DNA of 64,000 bases from Mucilaginibacter tolerans. GTDB lineage: Bacteria; Bacteroidota; Bacteroidia; Sphingobacteriales; Sphingobacteriaceae. The stretch spans positions 1 through 64,000 of the forward strand of contig NZ_JAUMKB010000022.1 of assembly GCF_030519375.1 (NCBI RefSeq), read 5' to 3'. The position numbers and the translations under genes were made by a program. Shown piece after piece: positions 26,180-32,914 of this stretch. The notes under the pieces were generated by a model that was not told the origin of the DNA, searched no databases, and worked only from the letters and a program-made list of their open reading frames with translations. Each line of letters opens with the position of its first letter. Position 1 is the first letter of the stretch.

Positions 26180-27373
26180 TTAGCTTAGTTTCGCCAAAGC
26201 TGCTTTGATTCTTTTGATAGCTTCTATCAGCTTATCTTCGGCAGCTGCGTAAGATATACGGATCGATTTAGGATCGCCAAATGAGTCGCCGCCTACAGTT
26301 GCCACGTGTGCTTCTTCCAGCAGGAATATGCTTAGCTCGTCTGCATCTTTAATGGTATTGCCATTATAACTTTTACCAAAGAATGAAGTCACATTAGGGA
26401 AGAAGTAGAATGCTCCTTCCGGCAGGTTTACATGAACACCCGGAATTTCTTTCAATAATGCATAAACGATATCGCGGCGTTTTCTGAATTGCTCACGCAT
26501 TTTCAAAACACTTTCTAAACCACCTTCACTTGCCGCAACACCTGCTTTCTGGGTGATTGAGCAGGTGCCTGAAGTGATCTGGCCCTGCATTTTATCGCAA
26601 GCCGCAGCAATCTCTTTGTTCGATGCAGTATAACCGATTCTCCAACCGGTCATTGCAAATGCTTTTGAAAAACCATTGATGATGATCACGCGGTCTTTAA
26701 TGCTGTCGAACTGAGCTATTGATTCGTGCTTATCAACAAAGTTGATGTGCTCGTATATCTCGTCAGACAGGATATAGACATGCGGGTGTTTTTCAAATAC
26801 TTTAGCTAAGCCTTCAAGTTCCGCTTTGCTATAAACACTACCTGTAGGGTTACAAGGCGAAGAGAACATGAACAGTTTGGTATTTGGCGTTATTGCAGCT
26901 TCTAATTGCTCAGGAGTGATCTTGAATTCCTGCTCAACAGTAGTATCAATAAACACACTTTTGCCTTCAGCCAATTTTACTACCTCAGAGTAAGATACCC
27001 AGTAAGGAGTAGGGATAATTACTTCTTCGCCAGGGTTAACCAAACAAAGCACAGCGTTGGCGATAGCCTGTTTAGCGCCCGTAGAAACCACGATCTGGCT
27101 GAAATCATAGTCCAGGCCATTTTCGTTCTTAAGTTTAGCAGCGATTGCCTTTCGCAGTTCAGGATAACCAGATACCGGGGTGTAATAGGTGAAATTTTCA
27201 TCCATGGCTTTCTTAGCCGCTTCCTTTACGTACTCAGGGGTATGAAAATCCGGTTCGCCAAAACTAAGGCTGATTACATCAACACCTTTAGCAGCAAGCT
27301 CACGGCCCAATTTGGCCATTTTGATAGTTGCCGATTCAGCAAGGTTGTTGATTCTGTTACTTAATGCGCTCAT
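26180..27373 (-). CDS. Class I pyridoxal-phosphate aminotransferase (AspC-like)
   Basis: 397 residues, cytoplasmic. It shows the fold-type I class I pattern: LSFGEPDFHTPEYVKEAA, TYYTPVSGYPELRKAIA, FSSPCNPTGSVYSKAEL, ILSDEIYEHINF, and INGFSKAFAMTGWRIGY with the PLP lysine. A conserved Arg for the substrate carboxylate is in KSIRISYAA. The most likely activity is aspartate or broad-range aminotransferase; related enzymes also use prephenate. It is transcribed alone from a TATATTTG box with a short leader. Confidence 0.87.
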   Translation of the reverse strand: MSALSNRINNLAESATIKMAKLGRELAAKGVDVISLSFGEPDFHTPEYVKEAAKKAMDENFTYYTPVSGYPELRKAIAAKLKNENGLDYDFSQIVVSTGAKQAIANAVLCLVNPGEEVIIPTPYWVSYSEVVKLAEGKSVFIDTTVEQEFKITPEQLEAAITPNTKLFMFSSPCNPTGSVYSKAELEGLAKVFEKHPHVYILSDEIYEHINFVDKHESIAQFDSIKDRVIIINGFSKAFAMTGWRIGYTASNKEIAAACDKMQGQITSGTCSITQKAGVAASEGGLESVLKMREQFRKRRDIVYALLKEIPGVHVNLPEGAFYFFPNVTSFFGKSYNGNTIKDADELSIFLLEEAHVATVGGDSFGDPKSIRISYAAAEDKLIEAIKRIKAALAKLS

Positions 27374-27398
27374 AATTAACTTAATTTTATTCCGGGCG

Positions 27399-27406
27399 CA
27401 AATATA
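27399..27406 (-). promoter_or_regulatory. Promoter -7 box for the aminotransferase
   Basis: Minus-strand TATATTTG is an exact TAnnTTTG match. The predicted start near 27392 gives a leader of about 19 bases. No TTTG is found at -33. Confidence 0.5.
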
Positions 27407-27412
27407 GGAAAA

Positions 27413-27556
27413 GTCTTTAGTCGCGGGTTAGCGTCTTAAGTCATTTTCTATTTTTTCATTTTTCTCAAATTTAGGGACCTAAAGCTTTGCTTTTTTGCGA
27501 TTTCTTAATTTTAATGCAACTAACACAAGACTTATGACTATTGACTTAGGACTTCA
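27413..27556. repeat. Inverted AAGTC/GACTT short-unit repeats
   Basis: Left part (27413-27456) holds GTCTTTAGTC and GTCTTAAGTC. Right part (27527-27556) holds GACTTATGACTATTGACTTA, the reverse-complement unit in three near copies. The two can pair across the gap. The unit is the same as at 6203-6236. Confidence 0.55.
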
Positions 27557-27568
27557 AGATGTTATTCC

Positions 27569-27576
27569 TAAATTTG
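27569..27576 (+). promoter_or_regulatory. Promoter -7 box for the CDF-bioA operon
   Basis: TAAATTTG matches TAnnTTTG, with TTAG (three of four TTTG bases) 19 bases upstream. Predicted start near 27583, which leaves 13 bases to the TTG start at 27596. Confidence 0.5.
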
Positions 27577-27595
27577 CGCGCAAATCCTCAATATT

Positions 27596-28567
27596 TTGCA
27601 AGAACAAAAACGGATCATATTAATATCCCTGATTACAGGTACTGTTCTAATGCTGGCGAAATTCAGTGCCTACTTTTTAACTTCTTCAAATTTCGTGTTA
27701 ACTGATGCTGCTGAAAGCATTGTAAACATATTAGCGAGTTCATTTGCTTTTTTCAGTATTTATCTGGCTGCACAACCTCGTGATCAGAATCACCCGTATG
27801 GTCATGGGAAGATTGAATTCTTTTCTGTATTCATTGAAGGCGGTTTAATCGGTCTGGCCGGATTAGTCATTTTATTTAAATCGGGCTACAATATTTTTTA
27901 TCCGCACGAGATTAAGGAGCTTGTTGCCGGAGCGATTATCATCGGCGCAACCGGTGTAGTAAATGGCGGTTACGGTTACTATATGATAAAAAGGGGAAAG
28001 CACTTGCGTTCAATTACTCTTGAGGCAGATGGTAAACACCTGATAACCGACATGGTCACTAGTTTAGGTCTTGTTTTGGGGTTATTACTTATCCATTTTA
28101 CCCAAATCTTAATACTAGATAGCATCTTATCTGTCTTAGTAGGATTATACATTGTTTATACCGGCTATAAATTGGTCAGAAAATCTGTTTCGGGTTTGAT
28201 GGATGAAGCAGATTTTGATATTGTCACAGAGGTAGTTTCAGTATTGAATGAGAAAAGAAGAGATCAATGGATAGACATACATAATTTCAGGGCACAAAAA
28301 TATGGTAATGATCTGCACATCGATTGCCATTTAACCTTGCCGAATTATCTGGACCTTATTCAGGTACATGATGAGGTTAAAAGAATTGATCAGCTTATAA
28401 ATGAACAGGTAACCAAAACAGAGTTGTTTATCCATACAGACCCATGTGTGCCTCAATGTTGTCATTACTGCCGCATGCCCGACTGCCCCATACGATCGGA
28501 AGCAAAAACTGAAGACATAACCTGGACGCTTGAAAAGGTGATCCGTAACAAAAAACATTTCGAATAA
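27596..28567 (+). CDS. Cation diffusion facilitator family transporter
   Basis: 323 residues. The N-terminal two thirds are membrane helices, with a CDF metal site in NFVLTDAAESIVN (TM2) and a second in LEADGKHLITDMVTSLG (TM5). The cytoplasmic C-terminal domain contains IHNFRAQKYGNDLHIDCHLTLP. It ends with an unusual Cys/His cluster, TDPCVPQCCHYCRMPDCP, which may bind metal. It exports divalent metals such as Zn, Fe or Co. No in-frame ATG lies downstream of the promoter box before the family N-terminus, so TTG at 27596 is the likely start. Its stop overlaps the Nudix start (TAATG). Confidence 0.87.
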   Translation: MQEQKRIILISLITGTVLMLAKFSAYFLTSSNFVLTDAAESIVNILASSFAFFSIYLAAQPRDQNHPYGHGKIEFFSVFIEGGLIGLAGLVILFKSGYNIFYPHEIKELVAGAIIIGATGVVNGGYGYYMIKRGKHLRSITLEADGKHLITDMVTSLGLVLGLLLIHFTQILILDSILSVLVGLYIVYTGYKLVRKSVSGLMDEADFDIVTEVVSVLNEKRRDQWIDIHNFRAQKYGNDLHIDCHLTLPNYLDLIQVHDEVKRIDQLINEQVTKTELFIHTDPCVPQCCHYCRMPDCPIRSEAKTEDITWTLEKVIRNKKHFE

Positions 28568-29007
28568 TGTATCCATTTAATGTACGCGTATACGGTCTGT
28601 TGATTAATGACCAAAATGAAATCCTCATCACCGATGAACAGGAATTTGGTATGCGGTTTACTAAATTTCCGGGCGGTGGTCTGGAACATGGTGAGGGTTT
28701 GATCGACGGCTTAAAACGGGAATTTGTTGAAGAGTGTAATGTTGAAATAGAGGTGCTCCGCCATTTTTATACCACCGATTTTTACATCAAATCAGCCTTT
28801 AACGAATCGCAGATGATCAGTGTATACTATATGGTTAAAAATATTACGCCACTGAATCTGGCATTCAAAACCATCGCTTTTGATTTTGATGGAGAAGGGG
28901 AAGTGTTGCAATCTTTTCGATGGGTAAACATGGCAGATATTCATCCTGAAGATGTTACATTTCCGATAGACCAGCATGTAGTAAAACTTTTAATAAATAA
29001 CAAATGA
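28567..29007 (+). CDS. Nudix hydrolase
   Basis: 146 residues. The Nudix box is GGLEHGEGLIDGLKREFVEE followed by CNV, matching Gx5Ex7REUxEExGU except that the final Gly is Asn. Strands before it (VRVYGLLINDQNEILIT) form the usual sheet. It would hydrolyse a nucleoside diphosphate linked to another group; substrate unknown. It overlaps the CDF gene by 1 base and bioA by 4 bases (ATGA), so all are coupled. Confidence 0.86.
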   Translation: MYPFNVRVYGLLINDQNEILITDEQEFGMRFTKFPGGGLEHGEGLIDGLKREFVEECNVEIEVLRHFYTTDFYIKSAFNESQMISVYYMVKNITPLNLAFKTIAFDFDGEGEVLQSFRWVNMADIHPEDVTFPIDQHVVKLLINNK

Positions 29008-30269
29008 GTCTGGTAGAAAGAGATTTAAAAGTTATATGGCACCCTTATACTCAAATGAAAACTGCTTTACCGCCTGTACCTATCGTACGCGGTGAAGGGG
29101 CCTGTTTGTATGACGAAAACGGCAAATGCTATGTCGATGCGGTGTCATCCTGGTGGGTAAATATTCATGGGCATGCGCATCCTTATATCGCTCAGAAAGT
29201 TGCTGAACAACTTAATAAACTGGAACACGTAATATTTGCCGGGTTCACCCATCCGGCAGCGGTAGAATTAGCCGAACGTATTTTACAAATACTGCCATCA
29301 AATCAGCAAAAGGCATTTTATTCCGATAATGGTTCAACGGCAGTAGAGGTAGCGATAAAGATGTGCCTGCAATACTGGCACAATCAGGGTATAAACCGTA
29401 CTAAAATATTGGCATTCAAAAATGCCTATCATGGTGATACTTTCGGTGCCATGGCTGTGAGCGGTCGCAGTGCTTTTACTGCCGCTTTTGATAACTTGCT
29501 GTTCGAGGTAGAGTTTATCGATACACCCGACGCATCGAATATCGAAGGTCTCAAATCTCAAATCTCAAATCTCAAATCTGATCTAACCTGTTTTATCTTC
29601 GAGCCCCTGGTTCAGGGCGCATCAGGAATGTTGATGTATGAGGCGAAATACCTGGAGGAGCTAATGGCGCATTGCCGTGAAAAAGGTGTGCTGCTCATTG
29701 CTGATGAAGTTTTTACCGGCTTCGGCCGCACAGGAAAGCCTTTTGCTTGTAACCATGTTTCGGTGCAACCAGATATAATGTGTTTTTCCAAGGGCTTAAC
29801 AGGCGGAACTATGGCTTTGGGTTTAACTACGTGTACCCAGCAAATATTTAATGCCTTTTTATCAGACGACCGCTTGAAAACATTGTTTCACGGACATTCT
29901 TATACAGCTAATCCGGTAGCGTGTTCGGCAGGACTGGCCAGTCTCGATCTGTTTTTAGATCCATCCACACAGGAAAATATTGATCGTATTGCAGAATCGC
30001 ACAATAAGTTTGCGTCGAAGATCAAAGATCATCCTAAGATCAGAACTACACGACAGACAGGCACCATCCTGGCGATGGAATGGGAGACCGGTTCGGATAC
30101 CTCATACTTCAGTTCGTTGCGTGACCGCCTTTATCAATATTTTTTAGAGGCAGGAATTATTCTGCGTCCATTGGGCAATATCATTTATATTTTACCTCCG
30201 TATTGCATCACCAATGAGCAACTCAATTATATTTACAGCAAAATTGAAAGTGCACTTGACGAATTATAA
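29004..30269 (+). CDS. bioA: Adenosylmethionine-8-amino-7-oxononanoate aminotransferase
   Basis: 421 residues, class III PLP aminotransferase. It has the BioA features WHPYTQMKTALPPVPI and YVDAVSSWWVNIHGHAHP, YSDNGSTAVEVAIKM, FEPLVQGASGM, IADEVFTGFGRTGKPFA, and FSKGLTGG with the PLP lysine. It makes 7,8-diaminopelargonate from KAPA, using S-adenosylmethionine as amino donor, in biotin synthesis. Codons at 29550-29577 consist of four CTCAAAT heptamers, encoding LKSQISNLKS, in a region that looks like an inserted loop. The partner genes bioD and bioF are 20 kb away. Confidence 0.92.
   Translation: MSLVERDLKVIWHPYTQMKTALPPVPIVRGEGACLYDENGKCYVDAVSSWWVNIHGHAHPYIAQKVAEQLNKLEHVIFAGFTHPAAVELAERILQILPSNQQKAFYSDNGSTAVEVAIKMCLQYWHNQGINRTKILAFKNAYHGDTFGAMAVSGRSAFTAAFDNLLFEVEFIDTPDASNIEGLKSQISNLKSDLTCFIFEPLVQGASGMLMYEAKYLEELMAHCREKGVLLIADEVFTGFGRTGKPFACNHVSVQPDIMCFSKGLTGGTMALGLTTCTQQIFNAFLSDDRLKTLFHGHSYTANPVACSAGLASLDLFLDPSTQENIDRIAESHNKFASKIKDHPKIRTTRQTGTILAMEWETGSDTSYFSSLRDRLYQYFLEAGIILRPLGNIIYILPPYCITNEQLNYIYSKIESALDEL
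29550..29577 (+). repeat. (CTCAAAT)4 tandem repeat inside bioA
   Basis: Four exact head-to-tail copies of the 7-base unit CTCAAAT, followed by CTG. Because 7 is not a multiple of 3, gain or loss of one unit would shift the bioA frame. The unit resembles the short repeats found in the gaps of this window. Confidence 0.95.
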
Positions 30270-30272
30270 CTA

Positions 30273-30884
30273 ATGGAATTCAATAAACTAATATCTGCCA
30301 TAATTAATAACGACCAGTTGCATGCACGATGGTTGAATACCCTCTCGTTGATGGAAAACACCGGCGCACGCAAAATATCAGCCTGTGAAGACCCTGAAAC
30401 AGTTACCTATATTATACTTAAACATGCCGCTGAGGAGCATCGTCATGCTTTTTATCTTAAAAAACAGATAGAGAAAGTAAAATTGGCAGAGTGCCCAACC
30501 TATACAAGTGATTACCTGATTGCTCCGAAAAGCAGCAAATACTATCTCAATCAGTTGGATGTGGATGTATGCAGATACTTAAAAAAGGAATTGGGCTTAA
30601 CAGCGAGTGCATTGCGTTTTGCTGCCTATTTGCTGGTTACTTATGCTATCGAAGTTCGGGCTGATGAACTTTACCCCGTTTACCAGGAAGAGTTGGATAA
30701 GAATGGTAGCAAGGTCAACGTAAAATCCATTATTCTGGAAGAAGAAGGCCATTTGGAGGAAATGATCAATCAGTTAAAAACTTTTTCTCCTGACTGGCAA
30801 TTGCATGCCAATAGAGCGGTTGAAATCGAAAGCAGATTGTTCAATCAATGGGTGGATCAATTGAATAAGGAAGTAGCTAACTAA
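30273..30884 (+). CDS. Ferritin-like protein linked to bioA
   Basis: 203 residues, helical, no signal. Possible di-iron ligands lie in four helices: an early Glu in LSLMENTGARKI, HAAEEHRHAFYLKKQ (EExxH), YAIEVRADELYP and LEEEGHLEEMINQL (EExxH). This matches the ferritin-like four-helix bundle. I do not recognise a named family. It starts 3 bases after bioA and a terminator follows it, so it is the last gene of the CDF-Nudix-bioA operon. An oxygenase role in biotin precursor synthesis is conceivable but unsupported; a metal or redox role would fit the CDF gene too. Confidence 0.7.
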   Translation: MEFNKLISAIINNDQLHARWLNTLSLMENTGARKISACEDPETVTYIILKHAAEEHRHAFYLKKQIEKVKLAECPTYTSDYLIAPKSSKYYLNQLDVDVCRYLKKELGLTASALRFAAYLLVTYAIEVRADELYPVYQEELDKNGSKVNVKSIILEEEGHLEEMINQLKTFSPDWQLHANRAVEIESRLFNQWVDQLNKEVAN

Positions 30885-30894
30885 TCAATAGTAC

Positions 30895-30937
30895 TAAACA
30901 AAAAAAGCGATCCGAATTAATCGGATCGCTTTTTTTA
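30895..30937. terminator. Bidirectional terminator
   Basis: AGCGATCCGA pairs with TCGGATCGCT around ATTAA, flanked by an A-run and a T-run. It serves the bioA operon and the convergent exported-protein gene. Confidence 0.93.
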
Positions 30938-30954
30938 TGCCTTAAGGATAATAA

Positions 30955-31596
30955 TCAACCACCTGACATAGCGGCCAGGTCATCTTTGCTGATCTTATCA
31001 AAGTCAGCAGGAATGCCAAAAGTTCCGGCAGGAGCTTTCTGGTCTGTTACACTTGAAACGGTAATTTCAGTGCTTTGACCTTGCTGAAATGCGGTGTATT
31101 GTACGGGGAAACCGCCAATTGCTTTATAATATACCGGGATAGCAGTAGGAGGAACTGCAATATCATTAGTAACCCAGATGTCATAAGTCTTTTTGTCTTT
31201 GTTATCAGTAGCAACTACTTTTTTGCAATTGAAACCAGAAATTGTTTTGGTCTCAGTGCCTGGCGCAAAGGTAAAAGTTGGTAAACCGTTCATTGCCTGT
31301 TCCACTTCGTCAGGAGTGTAGATAGCGGCCTTTTTTATTGAAGCTACAGGTACATCAACCAATACGGCGAACGATTTGTGGTTAGCGTCAGATAATAATT
31401 TTATTGTAGCCGGACCCGCAGAAAAAGTAGCTGCAGTGGAGTCTGCCCTGAAATATTCTTTGATTTCCACATCCTGGCCGCGCATACTGGTTTTATAAGT
31501 AACCACGCCCTCCGTGAAGTTTTTTTGCGCACTGGCACTTAACGATATTGCCGATAAAGCAACACCGAAAGCTGCGCCTAAGAGTTTGATTTTCAT
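30955..31596 (-). CDS. Exported GLPGLI/DUF4412-like protein
   Basis: About 213 residues from the ATG at 31596, which starts a clean signal peptide (MKIKLLGAAFGVALSAISLS, cut near ASAQ). The mature part begins FTEGVVTYKTSMRGQDVEIKEYF and includes PGTETKTISGFNCKKVVATD and KKTYDIWVTNDI, the pattern of DUF4412/GLPGLI-type Bacteroidota exported proteins with a single conserved Cys. Function is unknown. The longer frame to 31662 would bury the signal peptide. Confidence 0.75.
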   Translation of the reverse strand: MKIKLLGAAFGVALSAISLSASAQKNFTEGVVTYKTSMRGQDVEIKEYFRADSTAATFSAGPATIKLLSDANHKSFAVLVDVPVASIKKAAIYTPDEVEQAMNGLPTFTFAPGTETKTISGFNCKKVVATDNKDKKTYDIWVTNDIAVPPTAIPVYYKAIGGFPVQYTAFQQGQSTEITVSSVTDQKAPAGTFGIPADFDKISKDDLAAMSGG

Positions 31597-31734
31597 TGTA
31601 TTTGATTTGTTTATTAATGGTAATGAAGCTATCATGAGCAGTGTTCGTTTTTTATAAGCCACGATGGTTTCATGCTTTGGATTTTATTTGTGACAAAATA
31701 GATATTAAATGTTTTGAGTGCAAATTTTGTTTAA

Positions 31735-32272
31735 TTATTCGTTAGATGATACGACTATTGAATTGTTACGATGTAATGTGTGAAAATTGACATGTTGTGA
31801 TTGTGCTTGTTTTTGCGACTTGTCAATCAGGAAGTTTGAATTGGTATTGTCGATAATCAACGAATGGTAATCATAGTTCTTATTGTTAAAATTGAGATCA
31901 GCGTCCGAACTGCCAGAACCAGATAGGTATAAATAGTCGATCTTCAATTTTTGTGATAATCCTGCATCAGCCAGGGTTTGGCTTTTTTGAAAAATGATCT
32001 TTTTCGTTGAGTTCGTCATGTTTTAAGGGGATGTTCCACCCTCAACAGAATGATATGCTGAAAATCAATATTCCGCCAACCCATTTTAATTTGTGAAGAT
32101 TAAGTTTTTTATAAATCAAGTTTAGGCTGATAAACAGCACATTCAAACTCCCGAGTAGAATCGCTAGAAACGTAAAAGAAAATATAGGAAAATAAATACC
32201 TAAACCGATTCCAGCTAAAAAGTGGAGTAATAATATCGCAAATGGAATTTCGCCTTTGTGAGCGGCTATCAT
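31735..32272 (-). pseudogene. comEC remnant (both ends, middle deleted)
   Basis: Two short frames look like the ends of one ComEC/Rec2 DNA-uptake channel. 32042-32272 encodes MIAAHKGEIPFAILLLHFLA and two more hydrophobic stretches, as at the N-terminus of Bacteroidota ComEC. Past a TGA the same frame continues GWNIPLKHDELNEKDHFSKK, also ComEC-like. 31735-32019, in another frame, encodes KLKIDYLYLSGSG and YDYHSLIIDNTNSNFLIDKS, then FHTLHRNNSIVVSS, resembling the ComEC C-terminal metallo-beta-lactamase-like domain. The two meet near 31990, so about 500 central codons are missing. The family match is from memory. Confidence 0.62.
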
Positions 32273-32387
32273 ATCAATTTTACAGGTTCAGGTACTGATG
32301 ATGATCAGCACAAAAAATCTGGAAATAAAGATAGGATTTCAAAGAGAAAAAATCTTTAAAAAAGATAATAGTTCGCTAAAATTGGGA

Positions 32388-32723
32388 TTATAATTGTTCG
32401 CGGACTTCCAGCAGGAATTTTTTGATGCTTTCAAGCGAATCAACAACACGCTGATGGTCTTTGGATTCATCCATGTTTTTCTTCAGGTGTTCACGCGCGC
32501 CATTAATGGTATAGCCTTTATCCCTTACTAAGTGGAAAATAATACGCAGGTGTTCTATATCCTCAGGAGTGAAATAGCGGTTGCCTTTTTTGTTCTTTTT
32601 GGGCTGTAATACATCAAATTCTTTTTCGTAGAATCTGATCAATGACTGATTTACGTCAAAAATAGCAGCTACCTCACCCATGGTGTAGTACATTTTACTA
32701 ATCTCGTGCTCTTTGTAAGGCAT
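32388..32723 (-). CDS. MerR-family transcriptional regulator
   Basis: 111 residues. The N-terminal winged-helix HTH is MYYTMGEVAAIFDVNQSLIR, followed by FYEKEFDVLQPKKNKKGNRYF and TPEDIEHLRIIFHLV. A short helix follows with no cysteines or other effector-binding domain. It is typical of a small MerR-like protein widespread in Bacteroidota near alaS. It diverges from alaS and lies upstream of the comEC remnant. Target genes are unknown. Confidence 0.88.
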   Translation of the reverse strand: MPYKEHEISKMYYTMGEVAAIFDVNQSLIRFYEKEFDVLQPKKNKKGNRYFTPEDIEHLRIIFHLVRDKGYTINGAREHLKKNMDESKDHQRVVDSLESIKKFLLEVREQL

Positions 32724-32865
32724 AGTCCAAAATTAATTTCAATTTTTCTTTTTAACGCACAATCAGCTAAGAAAGTTCTATAAAATCACAAAGTGTGGAA
32801 AAGTTTTTATTCTTTTAATCCTTGTAACGTGCTCATTCTCATAATAAAGTGATTAGAGGGCATGT

Positions 32866-32896
32866 TTTCGCACTTTGAGGCGAATAATTAACTTTG
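32866..32896 (+). promoter_or_regulatory. alaS promoter
   Basis: TAACTTTG at 32889-32896 matches TAnnTTTG; TTTC lies at 32866-32869 with a 19-base spacer. Predicted start near 32903, 12 bases before the ATG. Confidence 0.6.
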
Positions 32897-32914
32897 CGAA
32901 CTATTTAACATTTC

